DNA from: Heterobasidion occidentale
Taxonomy: Eukaryota > Basidiomycota > Agaricomycetes > Russulales > Bondarzewiaceae
Reading direction: 5' to 3'
DNA: 64,000 nucleotides
Assembly (NCBI GenBank): GCA_039111635.1
Contig: JBCAQO010000001.1
Location: 310,001 to 374,000, forward strand
In this document: positions 1 to 12,270 of the stretch, piece by piece
Layout of the letters: each line of letters opens with the position of its first letter
Position numbering within the stretch: the first letter of the stretch is position 1
Notes under the pieces: model-generated
Told to the model about the DNA's origin: nothing
Database searches by the model: none
Seen by the model: the letters and a program-made list of their open reading frames with translations, nothing else
Position numbers and translations under genes: made by a program

Positions 1-1
1 A

Positions 2-292
2 GATGTAACCTCGAACGAAAACCCACTTCTCCGCCTTGTGCAAAGGCGCCGTGTCTCTACTCAATATCGACCAAACCCGTTGTATGACCTCCTTCGACAG
101 ATGGACACGAACATTTATCCAGGTGTTTCCGAAGAGGCCTTTTCCAAATTCTTTGTGAAGTGCTCCTGTCGATTGATCACGACCCGTCGGGCCTTCGCTC
201 ACCACGAATGCCCGTTGGAAGTAATTGATCTCACCACAGATTCAGATAATCAAGGGGGAGATACCGATGAGGAGCAAGCTACAGAACTCTAG
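2..292 (+). CDS. 3' end of an unrecognised protein, cut by the window edge
   Basis: The frame is open from the first bases to a TAG at 290-292, about 96 codons, so this is the C-terminal part of a gene that begins outside the window. Visible features are a short Cys/His cluster (CSC, then HHEC 15 residues further on) that could bind one zinc ion, followed by VIDLTTDSD and an acidic tail. VIDLT followed by acidic residues fits the consensus of a SUMO-interacting motif; that is a sequence resemblance only. It converges tail to tail on the SUMO-protease-like gene at 571-2563. The family is not recognised and no function is assigned. Confidence 0.5.
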   Translation, partial: DVTSNENPLLRLVQRRRVSTQYRPNPLYDLLRQMDTNIYPGVSEEAFSKFFVKCSCRLITTRRAFAHHECPLEVIDLTTDSDNQGGDTDEEQATEL

Positions 293-570
293 AAAATTAG
301 TACCAAAGCGTTGACACCATAGGATTCATATACAGCCATTACAGTCAGCATAGAATTAATGTACAGCCATTAGACTCAACACCATAGGATTGATACGTAG
401 CCACTCATTTCAATATGAACCGGCTCATATGCATGAAGATCAAGTTGTGGGAATGGTAAAAGTGCGTATTAAGGGAAGAACCAAAGACTCAATGGTCAGC
501 AAGTCTGCGAGACAGAACAGTAGTGGCCATGTTCTACAGACTCGACAGCATATGACTTTGAGTCTGCACA

Positions 571-2563
571 TTACGCTACGTACTCACCTCCCGAGAGCTG
601 TTGCCATTCATCAGAAAGTTTGAGGAGTTCTGCCTTCAGCATCTCACGCATGGTGGGAACGACGCCCGCCTCCCATTCTATTTCTGCCCCTGATGCATGC
701 CCCTTCTTCAATGTCTTGCATGATGGCCCAAGGGCAATAGATCAGGATTCGTGATAGCAAGCATCGTGAAGACTTACCGATGTCGGTCTCATGAACATAT
801 CCGGGTTTTTCATGAAAAGATAGTTGAAGTGGAGAAGGTACAAGCCACAATCATACTGATTGGGTTGCATGGGCACCTGACGAGGACATTCATTCGAGGC
901 ATACATCATACACAACAAATGTGACCCACCTCAAACTGTTTTGCATGCGGTTCGAACAGAGGCGTGATATTGATTCGGGCCTTGACCTCCTCACATAGAT
1001 ACTCAGCTAAGCGCCGGCCCGTATTCCGACGCTTTCGGTTGAGAGAATCGAATATAAAGATTTGCGTACTGGCAAAGATCAATTAGGAGTAACAGTGAAA
1101 CGATCATCATCGTTATGGCTCACGCGTGGACCCAACTTGATGTAGTCGAGCCTTCGCTATCCGACAACATAGTCCATCCAAGTCGGTGCGCCGAATCAAC
1201 GGCAAAAACAGTATTGTATTTAGCTGGCGGGCGCTCGAATAGGCCTTGTGGATGGCTTATGACTGCCAAGTACCAATGCTGTTCCGCCCTATCAGTCATG
1301 TCTCAGCAATGTAGTCACGGAACTAAGAAGCTTGCTCGCACTCATCATGTATAGGGACGATCAAGAACTTCTTGCTGAAGATATCGACTCTGTTTGTATG
1401 ACTTTTGGCTGCTTCATAGCCAGCTCGTCTACGAAAAAAAAATAAGCGATCTTCACAGCGCTCCATGAGACGTAACTCACAATCGCGTATAGAAAAACGT
1501 GCTATATATGTGTACCTGGTCCATAGCAACAGAATCCTTCACCCTTGACTTGGCATACCACAGTCTTTGTGTTCATATGAGCGAGCACTCGGGTTTCGGA
1601 TAAAATCGAACACTTACTTTAAACCAAGATTGATGAGATTATCATTTAAGAATCTGCGAGGTTTTAGTCGCTCCATATCCTGTGGTCCGATATCAATCGC
1701 GCCATGGCCAACAAAGGGGTAAGTCAAAATACTGTAGAAAGTCGAGAATAAGTGACAATTTGTATGTATTCATTGATACATACATCGCGCGAGTGTCCGA
1801 TCGAGCAGATGAGTCAGATTGCTTTGGCAAAGGTACTTTCGTGGGCAGCTCTACCTCAACATCATCATCTTCAGACGTGAGAGAACTGAGTGGAGAGGAT
1901 GGAGGAATAGGTAATGCCTCTGAGACCGTTGGCAACGAAGCATCCTCTAGAGCTGATGCTGGAGTATTTGAGGAATTGAAGAGAGGTGGGGGCGCCGGCA
2001 CGGTTCCTGTGCCAGATCGTGGAAAACCAGTGTCAAGAGATGATGCTTGTGTGCGAGATGTTTTGATTGGCTTTGAGCCAAGAGACAAAGAGGCTTCGTT
2101 TTTGAGATATATCGTGGCGAGATTGTGTTCGAGGCTACCGCTATAGTTGAAGAAATTTTTGATTCATAGAAAGGAACTTCTGTCGGCGTACGGCAAATGT
2201 AGGATGCGAAGATGCTGCACTCTGTTGCAAGGGTCGTTCGGATCGTGCCGCATGTTTCCTATGGTATGATCTATATCGGCGGCGTCTGGAAGGCACGCAT
2301 ATCAGACTTACGCAATGGGGCACAAAGCAGACTTGGATAACACCCGCTTAGTGTGCGCAAGAGGCGATGGCACTCGCAAGGTGCTGGGTGGCAGAGACGC
2401 ACTAGCATAATCTTGTGTGAGAAAGGCTGAGATCGTGCGTGACAGAGTGAACATACCTCGCCGACGCAAACCCCATAACAGCGTGCATCCTCGCCACAAG
2501 ATCCTTCGGCGGTGGTTTCTTCATGGAGCGAGCTAGCTCCGCATCTTCAGGATTCAATAGCAT
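571..2563 (-). CDS. Ulp1/SENP-type (peptidase C48) cysteine protease, about ten exons
   Basis: Family members cleave SUMO precursors or SUMO conjugates. On the minus strand the frame starts at ATG 2563 (MLLNPEDAELARS) and runs through several short introns. Successive exons give an S/P/T-rich acidic linker (about 2090-1790), then the Ulp1 signature RFLNDNLINLGLK, HIYSTFFYTRL, VDIFSKKFLIVPI, HWYLAVI (catalytic His near 1277), IFIFDSLNRK (Asp near 1048) and VPMQPNQYDCGLYLLHF (oxyanion Gln, catalytic Cys near 848). All catalytic positions are kept. The last exon runs to TAA at 571-573. One extra A near 2150 and one missing A near 1350 must be allowed for. Basidiomycete C48 genes often lie in transposon-rich DNA, as here. 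Start and exact splice sites are my reading. Confidence 0.72.
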
Positions 2564-3168
2564 GATTTGTCTGGACGTCGAAAGGCTGAAGCGATGGACA
2601 TTCGAAGTTTACTCGTCGAGCACAGCAGTCCTGCAATGAGCAAGACTGAGTGATGTCGGTCACCCGATACCACCTGCAATGAGCAAGTGAATACCTTCGT
2701 GGAAGGGGAGACGGATGTCGAGAGAGTCGCAGAAAGAGGAGGTCCGTCACGGAGTGCGTTGTGGAAATGGCCAGCCTGGCAATGCCCGAAGCAGCGAAAG
2801 TTTGCCAAGGGAAATTTCCCACGTCCCGGAAATATCCGGGTGAGGCGTATGAGTGTGTATGGCCGGTTATACACGACCTTATTCACCTTCATGACCTACG
2901 ATGACTACATTTGTTGCAGGCTCTCGAACGAAGACTGCGTTAGACAATTATGCTCTGATGAGGGGAAGGCTTTGCACGTTGTTGACACATCATATTCGAT
3001 CATGGACTTGCGGCGACCTAGTACGTCGGACTGACACGACGGGGTTTGTCCTGCTCGCAGTGAGTGAAATTGCGCCTCGTGTGTCTATTTAATCCGATCT
3101 GCCTCTCCCACATATTGATATGCCCTTTGGCAACGTACCACATCACTCTAGTGCCATATCAAAGGAAG
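2564..3168. other. Intergenic region between divergent genes
   Basis: Lies between the start of the minus-strand protease gene (2563) and the plus-strand gene at 3169. It contains the 15-base doublet at 2630-2687 and a perfect inverted repeat CCCGGA / TCCGGG around 2826-2841. The open frames here have no recognisable content. Confidence 0.5.
2630..2687 (-). promoter_or_regulatory. Paired 15-base motif upstream of the protease gene
   Basis: CTTGCTCATTGCAGG occurs twice on the minus strand (2644-2630 and 2687-2673), 43 bp apart and 67-124 bp upstream of the ATG at 2563. The same doublet, oriented with the downstream gene, occurs at 19582-19642 and 25570-25626. Confidence 0.5.
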
Positions 3169-4129
3169 ATGAGTGAACAACGCTCTTGCAATCATGACAA
3201 CAGGTTGGCATTCCCCGAGTTGCCTAGCATGCCAGACAGGAGCGACGCGCCTCGTTGCAGAGTGTTTCTCGACGGCAATGGTCCCCTGTGCCGCGTTCTC
3301 TTATCTACTGTTCACCAGCTTGACGATGACCAGACGGAAGAACATCCCTGCGTCATGCCTTGGTGCCATTCTATCCCCCTCACCCTCATGAACAAGGCTA
3401 TGGCTTTCTTCGAGTCACTGCGGCACCCCGACGGCTCACCCATCGTCTATCCTACACACGAGAAGGATCTAGAGATGTCGCCGAGACACATGTGCGAATA
3501 CACGTACATCTGGAGGCTGCGGCGTGCGTTTCTTAAGGCAATTTACGCGGCCAGTTGCAATGATCAGATGGGAAGTAACTGGCGATGGCCAAAGATCCAC
3601 GGGTACCTGTATCGGGAGTACTCTGGTTACGGTCACGATCGCGCACAGCGAATGTTCTACCGTGAGGATGAGCAGGCTGTGGGCCAGGTTCCTTACACTG
3701 TGCCGGACGTGGCCCAAATGAGTTGAGTGTTTTGTTTTATCTGAGAATGTGGCTTGCTGATCGTACTTGGTCCTAGATTGGGCGGCGCTGCTCAACAGAG
3801 ACATGAAACGAAGGAAATGGCGATCCTTTTTGTGGCGACATATCAGCCAAGGGTATGATTCGTTTGGAGAAGAAAATGTCAGGATGTGGTTCGCATGGCG
3901 CGAACGCAAGTACTCCATCAGCGGGGACCAATTTCTGTTCGATGATGATATCCCGCCTCGCCTCGCCTATCTAGCATCCGGAACACAGGAAGCAGAGGAG
4001 GGTAAGTCAGCTGAATCTGGAACGGACGTCAGCTGACCAGAAGGCATGGCGACAGTTGATCTTGTACAATCCGACGACGAAGGCTCCAGTTTGATCCATG
4101 TTGAAGCGGATAGAGAGCAGTCATTGTGA
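3169..4129 (+). CDS. Unrecognised three-exon protein, 283 aa
   Basis: ATG at 3169 (MSEQRSCNHDN). Exons 3169-3721, 3777-4001 and 4056-4129 join in frame; both introns are 54-55 bp, phase 1, with donors GTTGAG and GTAAGT and acceptors CTAG and ACAG. The spliced length is 852 nt, a whole number of codons ending in TGA. The middle is rich in Trp, Arg and Tyr (RRKWRSFLWRHISQGYDSFG), the end is acidic (VQSDDEGSSLIHVEAD). No signal peptide, membrane segment or known motif is seen. I do not recognise the family. The matching phases and lack of frame breaks suggest an intact gene. Confidence 0.6.
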
Positions 4130-4684
4130 TTAGGACAGGTCATCCCACTCGATCGAAAAGACAGATTTTTCAAGTTCCACCATCTCTGATCGTATGAGCG
4201 CTTCGTATTGTGGTCAGTTGGCAGTCGTGTGCTTTGTCTTGTGTTGTATGTTTATGAGTAGTCCCCACTGAGAAGTTTCGTATCATGATGTACAAAAGAA
4301 CGTGGTTATTTGGTGTTCATATTAGTGATGTCGATGAACATTTGTCGTCTATAATGCTGCGTGGTTGAAGCCTTGCTGTGTATGGCGGTCAAAGTGTCGT
4401 TTTATTCATTCCGCACGACAATGGAGGTTCCCACGAAAACTAAGCTCCCCACGAGACTGCACAACTCCCGAACACACGAGAATGACATCACACACGAAAA
4501 ACAAAACCGCACACACATGTTACATCTCGGTCAAGCGCACACGAGACTGACCAGTGTTGCGTATCATAAACTGTTTCGCAAAAAGATAATAAAAGTTGAA
4601 TGTGGATCACTCTAGTCTCTACGCAAACGTTCTATTCTTGCTAACATATGTCCTGGACAGAGCTGCGCGCCTCTTCACTATGCT
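4130..4684. other. Intergenic, nothing recognised
   Basis: AT-richer than its surroundings. Short open frames only, no convincing splice chain or repeat. Confidence 0.4.
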
Positions 4685-5579
4685 GTGCCACTGACACATC
4701 CATGGCTCGTCGCGCAAGGCGTCTCCGATCTCGAAGACAGCGGCGAGGCCACCCTCAATAAACTCAACACCCTCATCGTTACTCATCTTGTTTGTCCTCC
4801 TGCCCGCCCCGACTCCGCCCCGTCCCTGCCACAGGACGCGCTACCGGCTACTGGAAAATCACTAAGTACTGCACAACGCAAGCCCTCCGCATCGCCGGGT
4901 CCACCCCGGCGCGGCGCCCTGACCCTCGCCTCTAGCTACGGCACTGCAGACGCGCCTGCCGGACGCGGAGCGCGCGCTCTGTGTCTCGTTCACGTTCATG
5001 CCGTTGCCTTGCATGGCGGTGGGCCTGCAGTCCGCATGCTGGACGAGGGACACTTTGTGGACGCAGATCAAGAAGGAAAAGTGGGAGAGCGCGGTGATGG
5101 AGTGCTTTGAAGGCGCCTTTAAGAGGTGCAAATGCGGCACAAAGGAATTGGAGGAAAGGGGGGGACATGATCAGAATGGGGTGTCGGCCACGGTGTCGCC
5201 GTATCACGTTGGAAGCTTGTCGTTGATGATGAGCAGCCACAGCTCTGCCCCGATCGCATGTGCGCCGCTCCCAGCGACCTTTGTCTTCGCGAGGGTGTTG
5301 GCGGAGAGCAAAGGCTTGAAGAGCCAGAAAATCTACGTCAGGGAGCCCGGATCATTCATGAAGAACTCGTACGCCTGCGGCGCAAGGGGGCACGTGTCAG
5401 CCGGTGTGTGGGAACACGAGCTGTTGAAGCCAAACCAGCGGAGCACACCGAAGGAACCGCTGTATGTCGCTGGATATGACGATCAGATCTTTATTTGCGC
5501 CATAGAGCGCTGTCTTCGCATCCAGCTTGTCGTACATGCTCGCAAATATCTCGGGGAGGTGTGTCTGCTACGGCTGTGA
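4685..5579 (+). CDS. Possible gene or gene fragment of unknown family
   Basis: Two overlapping open frames (4685-5110 and 4998-5579) have protein-like stretches but in different phases. The first contains LNTLIVTHLVCPPARPD and ATGKSLSTAQRK and ends at 5110; the second continues with SAVMECFEGAFKRCKCGTK. A single-base error of the kind seen elsewhere in this window could join them, or they may be a decayed gene. No start, intron pattern or domain is certain. Confidence 0.25.
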
Positions 5580-6880
5580 GTATGGTGTGGTCACGGCAGC
5601 ATCGAAGGGACAGGGGCACGTACACGGAACTCCTTGAGCGTCGACTGTTCGCTCGCTGTGAACGTCTGGGCCGGTGGGCTCCGGGACTGCTGACTCGACG
5701 TGCGTTCTCCTTTCCTTGCTGTCGCATTTCGTGTGGTCACGCTTGCGGGTGTAAATCGAAGATCCCCGCGTCAACTGTATGTATGCGGCCGATGGAATGT
5801 GACAAAGTCCATTTCTTCGTGTAGTATCTTACCGAAGAAGACAAGGCAGTCGAGCAGTTCGAAACCACGCGCCGCACGGCTGGCATCAACGTCACTCAAA
5901 ACAAGGACGAGGAGCGTGCGTGGGCAAGAACACGGGCGCGAAGACGAGGGGGAGCCAGGCGAGGCGATGGGCGATGGCAACAACGAGGGCGACAACGAGG
6001 ATAACAACGAGGAGTGATGGAGGGAAGAGTTCACAGGATAGGCAATGCAAATTGCTTCAGGGAAAACTGGCTGGACAACTTGCATGAACTAGAATAGCAT
6101 CCCAGTTTAAGTTACCTCCTCATTAGCTTCTTTACAATTTATGAGAGTGAAGACAACATACCGCGCTGTAGGGCCCTCTGAGACATCTTCTCTGCCGCGT
6201 GAATTTTGACCCCAGACCTGCAAACCGTATGAAATGTCCTGTCTTTTCATCCCACTACCTACGTCTCCGAATTCACTGCTCTTTCACCTCTCTCCCCTAC
6301 CTCTTCCCTCCTTCCAACAGTGCCAATGTAACCCTCGGCATCAATATCAAGGCTGTGGTTGTAGATCAGGGATGCGGCAGAAAAGACAACAAAAAACCTA
6401 CAATTCTGCGCGAACAGATTGAATGAACCCACAATCGGGCGGATGACGTCCGAAGAAAAATCGAATCTTGCCCCGCAGCGCGTCGATGTGGAAAGCGAGG
6501 TCGAGACTTTAAGACGGTACCAAGCGTATTTGGGGTTCATGATTGAGAGTAGGTCATGATGTGTGGTGAGGGTGCGAGGAGCGCAAACGAAACGCGAAGT
6601 GTGAAAGGGTTTAAGGAGAAAGGCGAATGCGAATGGAGAGCGAGTATGGTGAGCGAATGAATGCAAGCGCAAACGGATGGTAGTTGAGGACGTCACGTAC
6701 CCGACACATATCCCCAACGACGTTCTCGCACGTCGAACAATCGATGTGCACTTTCAAGGCAGCGCGTCGTTCTTCCATCCACCAAACTCGACAACAGCGT
6801 ACGCGGTGGCTTCTGTGAGCGTGGCGAGATCCGTGTTCTGCGCCCCAATGAGCATGATATGCCTCAGTAGCCCAAAGCTG
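5580..6880. other. No gene recognised
   Basis: Holds a short low-complexity Asn/Asp/Glu-rich frame near 5940-6017 and scattered small frames. I see no domain, splice chain or repeat that can be named. Confidence 0.4.
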
Positions 6881-8190
6881 GTCGGTATGCGGACCTTATT
6901 AAAGTCGTATAGAATCCCTCGAGGCGACTGATGAGTTTGTTGGAGAAGGTGAGTCCAGGTATAAGCATAAGGCCACGCTTCTTCGACCAGAAGATTGAGG
7001 CAAAAAACCGGAGAAGATGTCCTCTGCTGCGGCAAAGGCGGCTCACCGCTCAGCGAATGTGAAGCGACGATGAGAGATCCAGCGCGATGCCCAGTCCATC
7101 TTCCTCTTGATGCAGAGGATGATCTCAGTAGCATCGCAATTCGTAGGTCCAGTCTCGTTGTGAATATTTTCCATCATTATGTGCAACGCGGTGAAGCAGC
7201 ACGCTGCCTGATGGAGTCGCAAAGAACCACGGCTTAAAAGTAGTGGATCTCTGGAGGAAAATCGCTCTCAGAAAGCTGCTCGTTGGGAGGTTAGATGGGG
7301 ACAACACATTTCTGGAGGAACATCGCTCTCAGAAGCCGCGCGACGCCATTGGGCTACGGCCGCTTGATGGCAGGGTGGGACGCAAAGGACGAGGGCCTAC
7401 GAGCAACGCATTTCTGGAGGAACCTCGCTCTCAGAAAGCTGATTGCCGAGAGGATATACGAAGATGGCCTGGGAACATCACATTTCTGGAGGAACCTCGC
7501 TCTCAGAAATGTCTCTCGACAGCCGCGAACCGCGCCCGCCGTCTGATTGCGGTAGCTCGATGGCAAGGTGCGATGGAAAGAGCTTCGGCCTATGGGCAAC
7601 GCATATCTGGAGGAAGGTCACTCTCAGAAAGCTGGTTGCCGGGAGGATAAATGGAAAGGCTCTGGGGACAACGCATTTCTGGAGGAAGGTCGCTCTCAAA
7701 AAGCTCGACAGGACGATAGAGGTGGCCGGCAAACAGCACATTTCTGGAGGAAAGTCGCTCTCAGAAAACTGCTCGTTGGGGGGAGATGGGGATAACACAT
7801 TCATGGAGGAAGACGCTCTAAGATATGTGTCTCAACAGCCGCGCAACGCCATCTGACTACACCCGCTTGATGGCAGGGTGGGACGCAAAGAACGACGGCC
7901 TATGGGCAGCGCATTTCTGGAGGAAGGCCGCTCTCAGAAAGCTGATTGCCGAGAGGATATACGAAGATGGCCTGGGAACATCACATTTCTGGAGGAAGGT
8001 CGCTCTCAGAAATGTCTCCCGACAGCCGCTAAACACGCGACGCCGTCTGACTACGGCCGCTTGATGTCGGGGGAATGACAACGCACTTCTGGAGGAAAAT
8101 CGCTCTCAGAAAGCTGCTCGACAGGGGATAGACGGTGGCGGAGTGAGAGCAACCCATTCCCGGAGGAGGGTCACTCTCAGAAATTTGTCG
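6880..8190. repeat. Left arm of a long diverged inverted repeat with a 27-bp motif array
   Basis: The outer part (about 6,880-7,245) matches the reverse complement of about 14,945-15,295 with many substitutions and indels; for example the stretch around 6,940-7,000 pairs with 15,181-15,265. The inner part (7,249-8,185) carries 12 copies of a motif written on the plus strand as TTTCTGGAGGAA, two variable bases, TCGCTCTCAGAAA. Copies are separated by spacers of about 28-90 bp that fall into a few classes, one beginning CGACAGCCGCGCGACGCC and another GATTGCCGAGAGGATATACG. Open frames across the array exist in several phases and are probably by-products. Confidence 0.75.
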
Positions 8191-8342
8191 ATAGAGCTAA
8201 GAGCTGGTAATATGACGACGTCCGTACAGACATTCGGCCAAAGAGTGACCGTGGGACCGAAATCGCTGACCGTGGGAGCGGAGCTCACATGACTTCAAGT
8301 TGCCCCACTCATAGTCCTCAGGCGGTCGTCGTTGGCAGCATC

Positions 8343-8706
8343 GTGTTTTCGCGGCTGTCTAGGCAGTTTCTGAGAGCGTTTTTCCTCCAGAATTTGTCTT
8401 GTGGCGTCCTTATCGGTTGAAAGCTTTATTCCTTCATCTTCAAGTCTCCCTTTCCTTCCAGTCATCCCGCGGTCGTCACTGGGCGGTACCGTGTTTTCCG
8501 CGGCTGTCTAGGCAGTTTCTGAGAGCGTTTTTCCTCCAGAATTTGTCTTGTGGCGTCCTTATCGGTTGAAAGCTTTATTCCTTCATCTTCAAGTCTCCCT
8601 TTCCTTCCAGTCATCCCGCGGTCGTCACTGGGCGGTACCGTGTTTTCCGCGGCTGTCTAGGCAGTTTCTGAGAGCGTTTTTCCTCCAGAAATAGTCTTGT
8701 GCCGCT
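8343..8706 (+). repeat. 149-bp tandem repeat, about 2.5 copies, each with one dyad motif
   Basis: The string GTGTTTTC(C)GCGGCTGTC recurs at 8343, 8491 and 8640, a period of 148-149 bp. Each unit holds one copy of the 27-bp motif in the plus orientation (TTTCTGAGAGCG ... TTCCTCCAGAA), opposite to the adjacent array at 7.25-8.19 kb. The first two copies are almost identical over the full unit, which points to recent duplication. Confidence 0.85.
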
Positions 8707-8897
8707 CTTGTGCCACATCTGTTGAGACCTCTACTTTTCGTCTCCTTCACGTCGACGCACTCTCCTCCAGCAATTGTTCCGCTTCGATCTTTTCATCACA
8801 ATGAAAGCCTCCGTCTCCCGAGACCAATACCCCTGGGTTGAAGTCACGAGGTCGCAGCAGTCGCATGGTAGTTGTCGCATTTCGCCCCTGCCCTACC

Positions 8898-11800
8898 ATG
8901 AGTTCCACATCTTACATCTCCAGAAACGCATTCACCCCGCCAGCGGACGTGACCTTCGACGCTGATCCATCTCGTGCCGGACGCCTGAAACCGTACGATT
9001 GGGCAGTAGATCCAGCTCCTCATGACTCGCGTTTTCCCTGGAGGCCCTTCATCCCAGTTGATCCTGGATCCATCAGGGGTGACTCTTCGGAATGGATTTT
9101 TCCAGCCTCCGAAGCAAGTCTGACTTTTATTGCTTCCCTTCTCGGACCATTCGCCCAGGATTGGTCAAGGCACACAACCAGATCAGAGCTTTTATCATCC
9201 GTTGTACCAGTGCGTTGAGAGACATTCTTGACTGGGATGGCAACCGGCCTCTCGAGGTTAGTGTGTTGCAGGAAGGGATTGTCTATCCCTGGAAAACTGA
9301 AGAGGATGCACATATCACCTTTTGGCGATTACGTCGTCCCTTTCTCGACTGCTTTGGATTCATCAGCTTTCTTGTCTGGAGGATTGAGCAGGGGTTTGGC
9401 CGAAAGTGAGTGCTTTACAGGGTTGAGGTTTCTGCTTATATCTCATGTCTTGCTTTCTAGTGGCGTGATCGTCCTAAGGCTCAGGCCTCTTTGTCATTTG
9501 CTTTCGACCACTGGATAAGTCATCTTGGGCGCTCGCAGCTCCGTGGAGTCACCATCGTCACACAGGGCTATCCAACCTGGGGTCCCGAAATGAAGACGAC
9601 TTGGGAGCTTCTCAAGCTCGCACGAATCAATATTGCATACTCTTGGAGCGCTCGACAAGCGGGAGAGGTCAGCGCATTCGGTGACCTCAGGCCCGATCGG
9701 TGGCGACTTAACGGGAAACCGTTCACGATTGTGTCCTACAAACCCCCGCCACAGACAACGTACTGGCAATGCTGTGGGGTGACGATCGTGGCATCATCGG
9801 CTCCAAAAAAGACAGAAGATGGGAGGATTACTACTGTTCAGCCTCTTATCTATCCGCAGACGATTGCGTCAACGTGCGCGTGTTTTACATGGAGACACAG
9901 ATCGGGCTGGATCAGGACGATAGTGACGCTGAAGATCGTGAGGGTTGCACAGACCCTCCCTCCATTAGGGGGCGCACTTTCCACCTGATCGACTGTGATA
10001 TCAGCCGTCTTCGCCCAGAGAAAAAGCCGCAGAATACTCAAGAAGAGAGGCGTCTAACAGTCGCCTTTCTGCGGTTCTCCTATACGACCACGATCGCATT
10101 CCTCGTTCTGCCCTGTCTCGACCTGCCTCCTCCGCCAGCCCCTCCTCCGCCAGCCCCTCCTCCGCCAGCCCCTCCTCCGCCAGCCCCTCCTCCGCCAGCC
10201 CCTCCTCCGCCAGCCCCTCCTCTGCCACCCCTCCTCCGCCAGCCCCTCCTCCGCCAGCCCCTCCTCCGCCAGCCCCTCCTCCCCAGCCCTCCTCCGCCAG
10301 CCCCTCCTCCGCCAGCCCCTCCTTCGCCAGCCCCTCCTCTGCCAGCCCCTCCAGCCCCTTCTCCGCCTGCCTCTCCTCTACCCGCCCCTCCTCTGCTGCC
10401 CCTTCGCAACATCAGCTGTCAAATGTGTCGCCTGGTAGCAATACGTCGTACAGGGGTGGTACGTTGTCCAGCGGCAACACGTCACAGAGGTGCAGATGCA
10501 CATTGACCCCCTGGTGCAGTGTCATCATCATTCCAGCCGCACTCTGAAGATCACGTTCAAGGCGTTGGACGGTCCAGTCATCGGAGCATCTCAGGTATGC
10601 GTTTTCTTCATCTCAGAGCGCAACATTACTGACGAATATTTTTGGTGCGCAGCACAACAACAATGCTAGTTGACTCGCAGAGCCAGTATATGGCAATGGA
10701 TATCGTTTGGAGGACCGGGGCACGGGTTTGTCTTCGTCGTCAGGCCCTCCATGCATTGTGTTGTCTGACTGCGACGCGATGCGGAAGGCTCGTATGAGCA
10801 GGATGTGGCGATGAATGTCAACTCGGAGGTGGAGGACCGGGTTGAACGCAATTCTTCATCCAGTCATGCTCTTGTCGCTCGAATGACGATCCAAGCGAAG
10901 ACATGTGAGATTCTCGCGTTCTCCGAGCCCTGTCATCGTTCATGAGGACATTTGGAGGTACAACGCGCCACATCCACTGATGTTGTCGACAGGAGAATTA
11001 TCACTCCCCCGCCTTTATTGCTGCGCTTTTCCGAAAGTCTACCCCGCACCTCCCGCAGTGAATTCTTAAGAGGGCACTGGATAGCACCAGAAACCTTTCA
11101 ATCTGAAGAAATGCTCATTGTCTCTCCCGGGACGCTTGCGTACTTAGACAGCATCAAGGAAACGACTTCGGAGGTTGGGCTCCCTATGCGCCGTTTGACG
11201 TTAGACCTCTGGCTATCGACACTGGCTTCTTGCGGGTATCTCACGTCAAGCTTCATCCGCTCACTGAGATCTGGTTGCTAGCCATTTTGGTGGAAGGCTT
11301 TGAAGTCGAGGCGTTGCTGGAGGTGATGTTGCAGCATGGGAGTCGTTCCGTCTCAGTTGGAATAGCATGTGGGGTCAGCAGAAGATCGCGGCCAATGCTG
11401 AACGCCGTACGAATGAACCTCGTCCCAACTGGGTGGACGGAGACAACTTCCTCATAGGCGAGCGACAAGACTCTCTCTCCTCCTTTGGCCAGCTATATCA
11501 GGAGCGGGTTCGATGGCTCCTGCGACAACCCTACGCAAGACGTCTTGTGGCGTATGGTGGCCTGGCTTGGCGCCTTGTCATCCATTTTGGGTCCAAGGAC
11601 ATAGTTCGGAGCTACCTGGAGGGGCCAAGTGAGGCATACACTGTCTGGGGTGAACGATACACAGCTGGATCAGATCGCGAATCGGAGTGCCCAGAAGATG
11701 AAGAGAGCGATCTGGCTCTCAAATTACTCCTGGGGTTCACGGCGCTACCAGGGAATGTGTCTCTGTGGCCCCAGCATGGCCCTCTGGCGTGCCAGCTACC

Positions 11801-11925
11801 TCTGGAATGGTTCGTGGTCGTCATCTGCCGAGACATGGTTTCAAGACATGTTGACGCGTCTCCATGACGGCGAATTGACGCCTCGAACTTCTGCTGTGGT
11901 ACTACACATTGCGGGGCCGGGATAA
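8898..11925 (+). CDS. Multi-exon protein of an unnamed basidiomycete family, frames broken by single-base indels
   Basis: ATG at 8898 (MSSTSYISRNAFTPP). The first block contains PYDWAVDPAPHDSRFPWRPF, DPGSIRGDSSEWIFPA and LLGPFAQDWS. It switches frame near 9168 to HNQIRAFIIRC and ALRDILDWDGNRPLEV. A GTGAGT intron near 9406-9460 leads to SFAFDHWISHLGR and YKPPPQTTYWQCCG. Another single-base loss in GGGG near 9777 restores frame into DRGIIGSKKDRRWEDYYCS and METQIGLDQDDSDAEDREG. A proline repeat follows (10128-10400), and a later block (10952-11925) has EEMLIVSPGTLAYLDSIKE, HPLTEIWLLAILVEGF and MALWRASYLWNGSWSSSAE. The frames behave like one coding series with indels, not random ORFs. It could be two genes. 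Function unknown. Confidence 0.5.
10128..10400 (+). repeat. 15-bp minisatellite encoding Pro/Ala repeats
   Basis: The unit CCTCCTCCGCCAGCC is repeated with small variations and encodes PPPPA. The reverse strand also stays open and would encode a Gly-rich run; that frame is a by-product. Two units have lost bases, which shifts the phase locally. Confidence 0.85.
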
Positions 11926-12270
11926 GCGTGAACGTGGGCGAATAAAAAACGTCTGGGAGCTGACAAACAGCTGGCGACCGTCCGGACGTACAATCAAGAC
12001 GTCGTCTGGCTTCCGCGTTGCATACCCCAGGAATACTAAATGTAGCACATAAGTTGTAAGTAGAATTCTTGATCCTGTCAGGCTGGCGACGTCATTTTGA
12101 GATCGTGCTGCCGAGGATTCCGAGCATGTTTCTTTTCTTGTTGAACCTTGAACTGGACTACATATCCAAACTTCTCCTTGTTATCGATGTATTCTCGATT
12201 GCTGCTCTTTCTCACAAATGATTTTTGTCTCATCGCCAAAGGGCCTTGTCATTATATACACGTCGTAATC
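11926..12270. other. Intergenic, nothing recognised
   Basis: AT-richer spacer between two plus-strand genes. No repeat or RNA gene seen. Confidence 0.4.

Noticed and set aside
10001..10412. Gly-rich minus-strand protein opposite the proline repeat
   Set aside because: It is the reverse complement of the 15-bp repeat and has no other support.
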